17,735 nucleotides of DNA from the NCBI GenBank assembly GCA_046048295.1, contig JBJOGJ010000059.1, positions 1 through 17,735 on the forward strand, written 5' to 3'. The position numbers and the translations under genes are program-made. Below the pieces are notes generated by a model. The model was not told where the DNA came from and did not search any database. It saw nothing but the letters and a program-made list of their open reading frames with translations. This DNA is from CBDCWA01 sp046048295 (GTDB lineage: Bacteria > Pseudomonadota > Alphaproteobacteria > Rhizobiales > Hyphomicrobiaceae). Below, piece by piece: positions 1 through 8,158 of this stretch (positions are counted from its first letter, which is position 1; every line of letters starts with the position of its first letter).

Positions 1-36
1 GAGGGCGGCTCCGGCTTCAAGAATAGCGACGGCTAA
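1..36 (+). CDS. Possible 3' end of an upstream gene (partial)
   Basis: Reading frame 1 gives eleven codons (EGGSGFKNSDG) ending in TAA at 34-36. The position, upstream of a same-strand gene and cut by the window edge, fits the C-terminal tail of a coding sequence. The fragment is too short to assign to any family, and the open frame could be chance. Nothing recognisable lies between this stop and the MFS start at 134. Confidence 0.25.
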   Translation, partial: EGGSGFKNSDG

Positions 37-133
37 CGTCGTTCGGGCGGGCACCTTTACGCGGCCATCTGCGTTGTGCAGGGTGCAAACTGCAATTCAC
101 CGTCATGGGCGATGCCCACCAGGCCCGTTGTTG

Positions 134-1315
134 ATGCGTATTTCACTCGACCTGCCCGACGCGCGGTTCATGCCGCTGCTTGTCATGCTCGCCTTTGTCA
201 TGTGTGGCATGACCGTGCCATCGCCTGTACTGCCGCAGTTCGCAACGGCACTGGCAGGCGATCCTGCAGTCGCCGGGTTTGCGGTATCGGTGTTCGGTTT
301 CGCGCGCCTCATCAGCAACTGGCCGGCAGGCGCCTTCTCCGAGAAAGTCGGCCGCCAGCCTATGCTGGTCGCCGGACCGGTCATCATGGCGATCTCCGGT
401 CTCGTCGCGGCACTCTCGACGACGTTCACCATGCTGCTCATATCGCGACTTCTTCTGGGGGTTGGCTCCGCCATATCCATGACCGTTGCAATGGCGGCGA
501 TCGCCGATCTCAGCACGGCCGAAAATCGTGGACGTGCAATGGCGCTGGTGCAGGGCGGTGCGCTTGCCGGCTGGGCGCTCGGCCCGGCTGTCGGCGGTCT
601 CGCTGCATCGCTCGGCGGCTATGCCGCCCCCTTCTGGCTACAGGCGGCAATGATGGCGGGGGCGGCGGCCATCATCCTCGTTTTCCAGAAAGAGACGCGG
701 GTCCGGGTAGCTGGCGCTCGCGGCCAGTCCTTTTCCGGAATTCTCACCATGATGCGCGACATCGGTTTCGTTGCCGCCTGCGTCGTGACGTTTTCGATCT
801 TCTTCGACCGCACCGCGCTTTCGCAGTACCTGATGCCGCTCGCGGGTGAGCTCGAGTATGGCCTCACGCCTGGCATCATCGGCTTCGGCATGACACTGAT
901 CGCCGCTGGAAATGCGTTGGTGCTGTTCTTCATCGGCAGCCTGATCGACCGACACGGCGCCATGCGCTGGCTCGGCGTCGGTAGTATCATCACTGCAATC
1001 GGGCTCATCGTGTACACCCTCGGCCAGACGATGGCGGCCTATCTCGCTGCCTCATTCATCGTCGGCATCGGCACCGGCTTCACGGGGCCTGCTTCGAGCG
1101 CGTTTGCAGCCAACCAGGCGCCAAAGGGGCAATTCGGATCTGCAATGGGTGTCGTGCGCATGGTCGGAGACAGCGCCTTTGTCATCGGTCCGATGATCAT
1201 GGCAGTCGTTGTCGCGACACCGAGCCTCGGCATTCGAGCAGGCTTCCTCGTCGCCGCCATCCTCGGCATCCTTTCGGTTGCCATCGCGGCCTTCATGGTC
1301 GACGGCCGGCGGTAG
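134..1315 (+). CDS. MFS transporter (12-TM, DHA1/drug:H+ antiporter-like)
   Basis: Major facilitator superfamily inner-membrane carrier of about 393 residues, the usual length for a 12-helix MFS protein. Hydrophobic helices run through the whole protein. The loop 2-3 motif A is visible as GAFSEKVGRQ in the first half, with a degenerate copy (GSLIDRHGAM) in the second half. A helix-5 motif C (GWALGPAVGG) is typical of the DHA1 export branch. I chose the ATG at 134 because an upstream TTG in the same frame would only add a non-hydrophobic, poorly conserved-looking leader. The ribosome-binding site is weak either way. Context suggests export or import of an aromatic acid or metabolite, but substrate and direction are inference. 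The gene converges on the lipoprotein gene with a 16-bp gap, so no separate terminator space is left. Confidence 0.85.
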   Translation: MRISLDLPDARFMPLLVMLAFVMCGMTVPSPVLPQFATALAGDPAVAGFAVSVFGFARLISNWPAGAFSEKVGRQPMLVAGPVIMAISGLVAALSTTFTMLLISRLLLGVGSAISMTVAMAAIADLSTAENRGRAMALVQGGALAGWALGPAVGGLAASLGGYAAPFWLQAAMMAGAAAIILVFQKETRVRVAGARGQSFSGILTMMRDIGFVAACVVTFSIFFDRTALSQYLMPLAGELEYGLTPGIIGFGMTLIAAGNALVLFFIGSLIDRHGAMRWLGVGSIITAIGLIVYTLGQTMAAYLAASFIVGIGTGFTGPASSAFAANQAPKGQFGSAMGVVRMVGDSAFVIGPMIMAVVVATPSLGIRAGFLVAAILGILSVAIAAFMVDGRR

Positions 1316-1331
1316 AGATCAGGCTAGACCG

Positions 1332-1694
1332 TCATCGAATGCTGGCTGTTGTAACTGGAGGGCCGCATTTCTGGGCGGCAACTTGGGAGAGGTACTGATT
1401 GCGCTGAGACAGCGATTTGCCTTCCTTACCGGCTGCATCCTGGAAGTCCATGCCGAACCAGAGTACTGGAACGACAAAGCCAGCGACACCGGCAACGACG
1501 TTCTGAGTCACCTTCAACCCTTCCTCTTTCGCCAGTTCCTCCATTTGCCGATTGTTCGCGTTGATCTCCGCGACAATCTGGTCGCAGCTGAGCTGCTGGT
1601 CAGAAGCCCGGACCACCTCCGTGAGCTGCGGTGCGCGCCCGGCACAGCCTGGCAGCAACAGCATCCCGATCAGCAAGGCGACATATCTGTGCAT
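1332..1694 (-). CDS. Small predicted lipoprotein, function unknown
   Basis: This 120-residue protein starts with a short lipoprotein signal (MHRYVALLIGMLLLPGCAG). The lipobox is LPGC, with the lipidated Cys at residue 17. A helical, charged segment follows (about 30-62), then a Gly/Val-rich hydrophobic stretch (about 65-84), and a Gln/Ser-rich tail with a second Cys near residue 110. Cys37 and Cys110 could form a disulfide. The ATG at 1694 is preferred over one 27 bp upstream because it is directly followed by the signal peptide and preceded by a GGGAG ribosome-binding site. I do not recognise a named family. It is probably membrane-anchored in the periplasm. It lies 143 bp downstream of the CMD-family gene on the same strand and is probably an independent gene unrelated to the catabolic unit. 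Confidence 0.75.
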   Translation of the reverse strand: MHRYVALLIGMLLLPGCAGRAPQLTEVVRASDQQLSCDQIVAEINANNRQMEELAKEEGLKVTQNVVAGVAGFVVPVLWFGMDFQDAAGKEGKSLSQRNQYLSQVAAQKCGPPVTTASIR

Positions 1695-1837
1695 GGCAAT
1701 CTCCCGCGCGCTGTTTTTCACCGAGCGGAGAATTGCCCCGATTCGTGAAAGAGCGCGCAGCTTTTAAGCAGACATCTGATAATCAGGCCGTGCCTGTGGA
1801 TAAGACTGCCAATGTCGTTCGATTAGGCGTGATCACA

Positions 1838-2380
1838 CTATCTAAATGGATCCTCTTCCCCGCCCGGCTCGACGTCGAACGCCACGCACGTCATCGAGAT
1901 CAGAGTGTAGTAGCCGAGGATGCCGGTGAGATCGACGAGAGCAAGTTCGCCCAGGGTGCGTCGCGCCCTGTCGTAGGTCTCCTGCGAGACCTGGCGCTTC
2001 TCCAGCAGCTCCGTCGCAAAATCGTAGACCGCTGCCTGCTGCGGATCAGCGAACGTCGGTCGCCTGCCTGTCCTAATCGCCTCGATTACGTCCGCCGGCA
2101 CGCCCGCTTTTGCCGCGATCGGGGCATGGGAATTCCACTCGTACTTCGCTTTCCAGTGCGCCCCCATGACGAGGATCGCGACCTCCGAAAGTTTTGGCGG
2201 CAGGCTCGAATGATAGCGGCAGAATGCGCCAAGCTCCTGCGCGCGCGCCGCCAGCTCGGGACTGTTGAGCCAGACCCTGAGCGGGCCGCCCACCTGCCCT
2301 CGGCTTTCGGCAATTGCATCGTACACCTCTTTCTGCCGCGCCGTTAGCCTTGCCACATCGATGTCCGCAATCCGCGCCAT
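1838..2380 (-). CDS. Carboxymuconolactone decarboxylase (CMD) family protein
   Basis: A 180-residue all-helical protein of the CMD/AhpD superfamily. The core is residues 40-105, with the family pattern SPELAARAQELGAFCRYHSSLPPKLSEVAIL followed by WKAKYEWNSHAPIAAKAGV, where Glu81 and His85 match the conserved E...H pair. The CxxC of AhpD-type peroxidases is absent, so a redox role is unlikely and a hydrolase, decarboxylase or isomerase role on a lactone-like intermediate is more likely. It is longer than classical PcaC (about 130 residues) and is not claimed to be PcaC. It starts 3 bp after the stop of the enolase-superfamily gene, so the two are almost certainly cotranscribed and translationally coupled. 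It is the last gene of a unit starting at 4520. Its reaction is unknown; a step after cycloisomerisation is the natural guess. Confidence 0.85.
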   Translation of the reverse strand: MARIADIDVARLTARQKEVYDAIAESRGQVGGPLRVWLNSPELAARAQELGAFCRYHSSLPPKLSEVAILVMGAHWKAKYEWNSHAPIAAKAGVPADVIEAIRTGRRPTFADPQQAAVYDFATELLEKRQVSQETYDRARRTLGELALVDLTGILGYYTLISMTCVAFDVEPGGEEDPFR

Positions 2381-2383
2381 GTC

Positions 2384-3487
2384 CTATCGCTCCAGGAATT
2401 TCTCGACTTTCGCCATGTCGAGGCCGGCTCCGAAGCCAGGCTTGTCGAGCACCTGGATCATACCGTCCTCAACCGCGATATCCCCGTCGAGGCAGTCGTC
2501 GGCAAGCTGCTCGAAGAATTGCAGTTCAGCCGGCCACGATTCGAGATAGGGCACAGCAGTCCGAAGGTGTATCCGCGCCATCACGCCGACACGCGACTCG
2601 AGGTCAGTGCCGATCACCGCCGGAATGTTCGCCGCCTCGCAAAGGCCGATGATTTTCAGAGTGTCCGTCAGCCCCGGCCGGCGGAGTTTGGTCGATACCG
2701 CGCCCGTCGCCCGCCGCGCGATGAGTTCGTAGACCGCCGACAACCCGTCGTTATAGGCGTCAGCCATCATCGGAATAGGCAGATCTCGCTGCATGTCGGC
2801 CATGCGATCAATGCTCGTGAACAGGCAGGGATCCTCGAGCAGCGCCACGCCATATTCCTGCAGCTTCGGGAAGTACCGGCGCGCTTCGGCCTCTGTATAC
2901 GTTGTGTTTGCATCCACGTACATGTAGACGTCGTCGCCGACCGCCTTCCGTATGTCCCGAACCATGTCGATATCGACCTGGCTCCGTTTCCAGACCTTGA
3001 TCTTGAGGCTCCGGTAGCCGCGTTTCACCGACGCGACGGCATCCTCCACCATTTCCGGCGCCGTGTTGCCGAACACCACCTTGGTCACAGGCACCGGTTT
3101 GGCGGGTCCCGAGCCGATGAGCTTCCAGACCGGCACGCCCATAAGCTTGCCTTTCAGGTCCCATGCCGCGATGTCGATCAGCGAGCGCGCCGCATATGAC
3201 GCCCGCACCCGTGCCTTCGACATGATCCGCCAGATGTCGCCTGCCTCGGCGCCCAGCAGCGCCGGCTTGAACAGCTGATTGATCTGGTGCGCCAGGATCG
3301 CGGTATCGGTGCCGTCCGACATTGCAGGACGCGCGTAGATCTCGGCGATTCCGGCCGCCCCGTTCACGGTCTCTATGCGCAGGAGAAGGTACGGACACGT
3401 TGTGTCCTGCACCGAGCGCATCTTGACCTCGCCATTGTAGGGGAGGCGCACGCGGTACGTCTCGACCTTGGCAATCCGCTCACCCAT
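2384..3487 (-). CDS. Mandelate racemase/muconate lactonizing enzyme family protein (enolase superfamily)
   Basis: This 367-residue protein has an N-terminal capping domain (about 1-125) and a C-terminal TIM barrel. Catalytic features of the muconate-lactonizing subgroup are visible. The KxK pair is K162/K164 (LKIKVW). Metal ligands are D192 (VDAN), E218 (LLEDP) and D243 (MADAYND), and the opposite-face lysine is K267 (STKLRRPG). The protein should bind Mg2+ and abstract the proton alpha to a carboxylate, as in cycloisomerisation, epimerisation or acyl-succinate dehydration; the exact reaction cannot be read from the sequence. The ATG at 3487 is preceded by AAGGAGG, which settles the start against a longer frame running into the previous gene. 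It lies 31 bp after the 4,5-dihydroxyphthalate-decarboxylase-like gene and 3 bp before the CMD gene. It may act on an unsaturated dicarboxylate such as a muconate. Confidence 0.88.
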   Translation of the reverse strand: MGERIAKVETYRVRLPYNGEVKMRSVQDTTCPYLLLRIETVNGAAGIAEIYARPAMSDGTDTAILAHQINQLFKPALLGAEAGDIWRIMSKARVRASYAARSLIDIAAWDLKGKLMGVPVWKLIGSGPAKPVPVTKVVFGNTAPEMVEDAVASVKRGYRSLKIKVWKRSQVDIDMVRDIRKAVGDDVYMYVDANTTYTEAEARRYFPKLQEYGVALLEDPCLFTSIDRMADMQRDLPIPMMADAYNDGLSAVYELIARRATGAVSTKLRRPGLTDTLKIIGLCEAANIPAVIGTDLESRVGVMARIHLRTAVPYLESWPAELQFFEQLADDCLDGDIAVEDGMIQVLDKPGFGAGLDMAKVEKFLER

Positions 3488-3518
3488 TGTCGTGCCTCCT
3501 TCCCTTGCAGTCTCCGGA

Positions 3519-4520
3519 TCAGAGCTCCAGGCAGGCCGGAGCAAAGATCTCGTCGAGCTGGACCTTTCGCGGGCAAAGGCCCTGCTCGTGCACATAGTCG
3601 GTGATGGTCTCCAGCACCTTGCGCGCGTTCTTGAAGCCGTAGCTCTTCGGGTCGGCAGCGAAGGCGGCCCGCGCCTGCTTCGGGTCGATCAGGCCGACTT
3701 CCATGTAGGGCTTGATGACGGCCTTCGCCTCGTCCTCCTGCATCTGCTTGGCCTCGGAGAACGCCGTAAACATATTAAGCGCCACCCAGGGGTACTTCTC
3801 GTGCACGTCGCGCCTGATGACGATGGTGTGGTTGATCGGGAAGATACCGGTCTTGTTGTAGTAGCGCTGCTGCTCAGCCTCCATGTCGGGGAACAGCCTG
3901 CGCACAGGCAGGTCCGAGATCTCGATACGGCTCCTGTCGACGAGGTTCTTGTCGGTCAGGTAGAGCAGCGTCGCGTCGAGTTCGCCTTTCATCAGCATTT
4001 CGCCGATGTTCGTGCTCTCCGGTATCCGATTGACCGTAACGCCAGGAGGCGCAGCGAAACCGGTCGAGCCGCCGTGGCTCTTTTCGGGCGTGCGCTCCAT
4101 GAAGAACTCCATGTCGGAGGGCTTCACACCGAACTCGTGCTGTAGAACGCCACGCCCCCAGATCGCCGCCGTTTGCTGGTATTCCGGCACTCCGACCCGC
4201 TTACCCTTCAGGTCCTCCGGCTTCTTGATGCCGGAATCGTTGTGAACGAGAATGCGCGTGTGGAAAAATTCCCTGGCCGAGAACACCGGGATCGCCACCC
4301 AGTCGCGGTTGCCGCCAGCCGTCGCAATGGTCAGCGACGACATCGACATCTCCGAGATCGCGAACTCCTTGTACTTGAGCTGGCGCCAGAACATTTCGGA
4401 GGGGTGCACGACCGTCGGGTAGAGCGTGATCCCTTTCGCCTTGACGCGCCCATCGATGATCGGCCGGGTGCGGTCGTTGTTCGGCAATGCTATGCTGAGT
4501 TCGAGATGCTCGGCGCCCAT
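3519..4520 (-). CDS. 4,5-dihydroxyphthalate decarboxylase-like protein (periplasmic-binding-protein fold)
   Basis: A 333-residue protein of the type annotated as 4,5-dihydroxyphthalate decarboxylase (Pht5-like), which shares the fold of NMT1-type substrate-binding proteins. Recognisable blocks are the N-terminal NDRTRPIIDGRV (15-26), HPSEMFWRQLKYKEFAISEMSMSS (39-62), LKGKRVGVPEYQQTAA (104-119) and NIGEMLMKGELDA (171-183). There is no signal peptide or lipobox, so it should be cytosolic. That favours an enzyme (aromatic carboxyl removal) over an ABC transporter receptor, and no ABC permease or ATPase genes are present. The start at 4520 has an AGGAGG about 10 bp upstream; a longer open frame would overlap the divergent promoter and the dehydrogenase gene. 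It is first gene of a three-gene unit with the enolase-superfamily and CMD genes. Real substrate unknown. Confidence 0.82.
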   Translation of the reverse strand: MGAEHLELSIALPNNDRTRPIIDGRVKAKGITLYPTVVHPSEMFWRQLKYKEFAISEMSMSSLTIATAGGNRDWVAIPVFSAREFFHTRILVHNDSGIKKPEDLKGKRVGVPEYQQTAAIWGRGVLQHEFGVKPSDMEFFMERTPEKSHGGSTGFAAPPGVTVNRIPESTNIGEMLMKGELDATLLYLTDKNLVDRSRIEISDLPVRRLFPDMEAEQQRYYNKTGIFPINHTIVIRRDVHEKYPWVALNMFTAFSEAKQMQEDEAKAVIKPYMEVGLIDPKQARAAFAADPKSYGFKNARKVLETITDYVHEQGLCPRKVQLDEIFAPACLEL

Positions 4521-4619
4521 CGTTTCATTTCCTCCTGGCGTTGGTCCTGTTGGCGGCCAGACTAGAGGGAACGCGATCAAAGGTCGATAGCCGGGCAGGC
4601 CATTCAACGGGAGGAGCCC
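4521..4619. promoter_or_regulatory. Divergent intergenic region between decarboxylase unit and alcohol dehydrogenase
   Basis: This 99-bp gap separates start codons facing opposite ways and must hold both promoters. It also contains the two strong ribosome-binding sites: AGGAGG read leftward near 4530, and GGGAGGAG read rightward at 4608-4616. No convincing -35/-10 pair or palindrome was found by eye. Shared control of the two units is likely from geometry alone. Confidence 0.5.
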
Positions 4620-5720
4620 ATGGGCGCCAGTACGACACTTGCCGCCGTGATGACGAAACCGCTCGAGACGGAGGTGCGCGAGTTGCCAGTCCCCGACGTC
4701 GGGCCCGACGACGGCATCCTGCGCGTGATCGTTAACGGCATCTGCTCCAGCGACTGGCTGCAGTACAACCGCGAGGCACCAGGCCCGCGCATCCTCGGCC
4801 ACGAGATGGTCGGCACCATCGAGAAGATCGGCAAGGCCGCCGCCTACCGCTGGGGCGTCAAGGAAGGCGACCTCGTGGCGCTCGAGGAATACCTCCCCTG
4901 CGGTCACTGCGAATACTGCCGTTCGGGCGAGATCCGCTCCTGCCTCGAGACGGACCAGACGCGGCCCGGCGCAATCCGCTACGGCTCGACGGCGCTCTCT
5001 GTCGCGCCGTCACTCTGGGGCGGCTACAGCCGCTTCGTCTACATGCCGCCACGCACCGTCATCCACAAGGTGCCGGAGGGCGTGCCGCCGCACATCGCCG
5101 CCATGTGCCTGCCCATCGGCAACGGGTTCCAGTGGGCGTTCCTGGACGGCGGTGCAGGCCCCGGCAAGACGGTCGTGATCCAGGGCCCCGGACAACAGGG
5201 GCTCGGCTGCGTGCTCGCCGCGGCCGTAGCCGGCGCCGACCAGATCATCGTCTCCGGCCTCTCGCACGACACCGAACGCTTCACGCTCGCCAAGGCGCTC
5301 GGCGCGCATCACACCGTCGCCGTCGATCAGGTCGATCTCCTCGAGGCAGTCTCGGAACTGACGAACGGGCGAATGGCCGACCTCGTCATCGACACCTCGG
5401 GCGTCGGCCCGTCGAACACCAACCCTTCGCTGCAATTGCTCCGCAAGCGTTCGACCATGCTCGCAATCTCGCGCAAGGGCGCGGTCGCCAACTTCGACAT
5501 GGACCGCGTGATCGCAAACCAGCTGAACGTCCGCGGCACGCGCGGCCACAGCTATGCCGCCGTAGAACTCGCATTGAAGGCCATGGCGTCCGGCCGCTAC
5601 CCCATCGAACTGATGTCGACGCAGGTGATGGCCTTGGGCGATGTCGATCACGCCATCCGAACCATGGGCGGGAAGACCGGCGAACGCGCGATACATATCT
5701 CCATCGACCCGTGGCGATGA
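4620..5720 (+). CDS. Zinc-dependent alcohol dehydrogenase (MDR family)
   Basis: Medium-chain dehydrogenase/reductase of 366 residues, full length for the family. Catalytic zinc ligands are C42 (GICSSDW) and H61-E62 (GHE). The structural zinc lobe has all four cysteines: C94, C97, C100 and C108. The Rossmann dinucleotide loop is GPGQQGLG at 189-196. It should oxidise an alcohol, or reduce an aldehyde or ketone, with NAD(P). The start is fixed by a strong GGGAGGAG four to five bases before the ATG. It is the only gene of its unit, divergent from the decarboxylase/cycloisomerase/CMD unit and convergent with the molybdenum subunit gene, 77 bp apart. The substrate is not readable. MDR members working on cyclic alcohols or on CoA-bound ring alcohols share the same architecture, so a ring-derived intermediate is plausible but unproven. 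Confidence 0.9.
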   Translation: MGASTTLAAVMTKPLETEVRELPVPDVGPDDGILRVIVNGICSSDWLQYNREAPGPRILGHEMVGTIEKIGKAAAYRWGVKEGDLVALEEYLPCGHCEYCRSGEIRSCLETDQTRPGAIRYGSTALSVAPSLWGGYSRFVYMPPRTVIHKVPEGVPPHIAAMCLPIGNGFQWAFLDGGAGPGKTVVIQGPGQQGLGCVLAAAVAGADQIIVSGLSHDTERFTLAKALGAHHTVAVDQVDLLEAVSELTNGRMADLVIDTSGVGPSNTNPSLQLLRKRSTMLAISRKGAVANFDMDRVIANQLNVRGTRGHSYAAVELALKAMASGRYPIELMSTQVMALGDVDHAIRTMGGKTGERAIHISIDPWR

Positions 5721-5797
5721 TCCGAATGACCCGCCGGACCGTGACGCGGCTGGCGCGTGCATTCTCTCAGCGCGAGCCTGCCAACACCAGAGGCGGA

Positions 5798-8134
5798 TCA
5801 GGCTGCCTCGTTGTGCCGTGCCTCTGCGATCAACTCGACGATGCGCGACGGTGAAAGCGGGTGCTCGGCAATCTTCACGCCGAACGGGGCGAGCGCATCC
5901 TCGATTGCGGCGATGACGCAGGCGGTGGCGGGAATGGTGCCGCCCTCGCCGACGCCCTTGACGCCGATCGGGTTCAGTGGCGACGGCGTCTCCATGTGGT
6001 GGATCTCGATGCGCGGGAGTTCGGTCGCGATCGGCAACAGGAACTCGCCGTAGTTGGTCGTCACCGGCGTCGCGTTGTCGTCGAACTTCATGTGCTCGAA
6101 GAGCGCGTTGGAGATTCCGTGCACGACACCACCGCGGATCTGACCATCGACCATTCCCGGATGGATGATCCGGCCGCAATCGTGGCCAACGACATAGCGG
6201 AGGAGCTTCACCGCACCAGTGTCCGGATCGACTTCGATCTCGCAGGCATTGGCACCGTTGGCATAGGTGAGGCGCTTCACCTCGAAATAGCGCGTCACGG
6301 CCAGGTCCGGCACCATGCCGTCGGGCTGCGGCGCACCGAACGAATTCTGATGGCGTTGCGCGATCTGGCCGATCTTCACTTTCTTGTCGGGCTCGCCCTC
6401 GATCGAGATCACGCCGTTCTCGATCTTGAGGAACTTGTTGCCGGACTGCAGGAGTTCGCCTGCGGTCTTGAGCACTATATCGCGCAGTTCGCTCGCGGCG
6501 AGGTGTGCAGAAGCTCCGCCGGTGATCGCCACGCGGGAGCCGACCGTGCCCATACCGATCGGGAACCTAGCCGTGTCCGCCGTCTCGACCGTTACATCCT
6601 CGATGGCGACACCAAGTTCGTCCGCGACGATCTGGGCAAGGATCGTCTTGAGCCCCTGCCCCTGTGCTGCAGCTCCAGAGTAGACCGATACCTTGCCGCT
6701 GGTGTGGATGCGTACAGTGCAGCCCTCGTAGGGGCCGAGTCCCGTATCCTCGACGTAGCTCGCAATGCCGAGGCCGAGGTACCGACCTTCCTTGCGTGCT
6801 GCGGCCTGGCGCTGGCGAAAATCCGCGAAGGGCTTCACGGCCATATCGAGGCAGGCGTTGAAGTCGCCGCTGTCGTAGGTGATCTGCGTCTTGCCGTCAC
6901 GGCCGACGACGCCCGTCGGATAGGGCATCTGCTCAGCCTTGACGAGGCTCTTGCGGCGGACTACCTCGGGCTCGATGCCAAGCTCTTTCGCGATGCGGTC
7001 GGCGAGGCGCTCGAGAACGAAACAACAGTTCGGCCGTCCAGCACCCCGCACCGGAGTCACCGGTACCTTGTTCGTGAATACCGCGTCCAGCTTCAGGTCC
7101 ATAGCCTTCAGCGCGTAGGGCCCGGGGAACGAGGCCAGGGAGTTCATCGGCACCGCAATGCCCATCGGTACATACGCGCCATGGTCGTGCAGGCAGGTGC
7201 CGCGCACTGCCAGCATCCGCCCTTCGGCATCGGCCGCGACCTCGACGTCCCAGACCTGGTCGCGCTGCTGGTTAGTCGCGAGGAAGTGCTCGCGCCGATC
7301 CTCAATCCATTTGACAGGCCGGGAAAGCTTCATCGCAGCAAGCGCTACGGCATACTCCTCGGGATATGTGGGCGCCTTGGGCCCGAAGCCGCCGCCAACG
7401 TCTGGCGCCTCGACGCGCACCGTGCGCTCGTCACGACCGAGATACTGGGCAAGGACGCGGCGCAGCGTGTACGGCGTCTGCGTTGACGACCAGACATCGA
7501 GCCTGCCGTCGACCTCGTCGACGCGGGCCAGCACGCCACGACACTCCATCGAGTGGCAGCCGCCCCGATGCAGGGTCAACGTCTCCTTGAATACGTGAGC
7601 GGCAGAGGCGAAGACCGAATCGCAGTCCCCGAAGCCGCCCTTCAGGTTGGCGACGATATTGTTCTCGGCGTCCTCGTGCACCTTGATCGCGTCAGGTTTC
7701 AGCGCGTCGCGCCAATCGTTGAGTGCCGGCAACTCGTCGTACTCGACGAGTACCAGATTGGCGGCGTCTTCGGCCTGATGGCGGGTCTCGGCGACGACCA
7801 TGGCGACCGTCTCGCCAACGTAATGGACGGCGCCTCTTGCGAGCGGCCATGGCGTCTTCATCTGCTTGATGGCCGGCGCCGGTGCGGTGCACGGTGTCGG
7901 CTTGGCCGCAGCCGGTCCCAGATCATCGACCGTCAACACAGCGATCACGCCGGGCATGGCTCTTGCTGCGTCCTTATCGATTGAGCGGATGCGTGCATGC
8001 GCGAGTGGACTTCTCAAGAACGCCGCGTGCGCGATGTTCGAGAGTTTGATGTCGTCGACATAGCGGCCACCGCCCTGCACAAGCTTCGGGTCCTCGACCC
8101 GGTGGACGCGGGCGCCGAAGTAGCGGGCACTCAT
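5798..8134 (-). CDS. Molybdenum hydroxylase large subunit (CoxL-like form II, xanthine dehydrogenase family)
   Basis: The 778-residue molybdopterin-cytosine-dinucleotide subunit of a three-subunit Mo hydroxylase. The N-terminal a/b-hammerhead domain (YFGARVHRVEDPKLVQGGGRYVDD...) is followed by the large Mo-binding region. Visible motifs include the cofactor loop GGGFG (247-251), QGQG (491-494) and the C-terminal KGVGEGG with the conserved catalytic Glu730. The active-site loop is PVRGAGR (361-367). True CO dehydrogenases carry AYxCSFR with a copper-binding Cys and form II proteins typically AYRGAGR, so this enzyme lacks the CO-specific Cys and is not a CO dehydrogenase. It should hydroxylate an N-heterocycle, aldehyde or similar using water. 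It is last in the coxG-M-S-L run, 24 bp after the 2Fe-2S subunit gene. No coxD/E/F or XdhC-type maturation gene follows. Confidence 0.93.
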   Translation of the reverse strand: MSARYFGARVHRVEDPKLVQGGGRYVDDIKLSNIAHAAFLRSPLAHARIRSIDKDAARAMPGVIAVLTVDDLGPAAAKPTPCTAPAPAIKQMKTPWPLARGAVHYVGETVAMVVAETRHQAEDAANLVLVEYDELPALNDWRDALKPDAIKVHEDAENNIVANLKGGFGDCDSVFASAAHVFKETLTLHRGGCHSMECRGVLARVDEVDGRLDVWSSTQTPYTLRRVLAQYLGRDERTVRVEAPDVGGGFGPKAPTYPEEYAVALAAMKLSRPVKWIEDRREHFLATNQQRDQVWDVEVAADAEGRMLAVRGTCLHDHGAYVPMGIAVPMNSLASFPGPYALKAMDLKLDAVFTNKVPVTPVRGAGRPNCCFVLERLADRIAKELGIEPEVVRRKSLVKAEQMPYPTGVVGRDGKTQITYDSGDFNACLDMAVKPFADFRQRQAAARKEGRYLGLGIASYVEDTGLGPYEGCTVRIHTSGKVSVYSGAAAQGQGLKTILAQIVADELGVAIEDVTVETADTARFPIGMGTVGSRVAITGGASAHLAASELRDIVLKTAGELLQSGNKFLKIENGVISIEGEPDKKVKIGQIAQRHQNSFGAPQPDGMVPDLAVTRYFEVKRLTYANGANACEIEVDPDTGAVKLLRYVVGHDCGRIIHPGMVDGQIRGGVVHGISNALFEHMKFDDNATPVTTNYGEFLLPIATELPRIEIHHMETPSPLNPIGVKGVGEGGTIPATACVIAAIEDALAPFGVKIAEHPLSPSRIVELIAEARHNEAA

Positions 8135-8158
8135 GATCGTCTCCGTCTGTTGAACGGG

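Noticed and set aside
1784..1796. CAGGC-cgt-GCCTG hairpin between the CMD gene and the lipoprotein gene
   Set aside because: The stem is five bp with a 3-nt loop and no T-run, so it is likely by chance in GC-rich DNA.
5748..5778. Hairpin GGCTGGCGC ... GCGCGAGCC between the convergent dehydrogenase and CoxL-like genes
   Set aside because: The 9-bp stem has one mismatch, a 13-nt loop and no T-run on either strand, so it cannot be called a terminator with confidence.
5861..7486. Long open frame (541 codons) on the plus strand
   Set aside because: It is antisense to the CoxL-like gene, whose motifs and frame are unambiguous. High-GC codon bias routinely opens such mirror frames, and the translated product is not family-like.
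5798..8134. Identification as an aerobic CO dehydrogenase large subunit
   Set aside because: The active-site loop has no Cys in the AYxCSFR position, so CO oxidation by the Mo-Cu mechanism is not supported.
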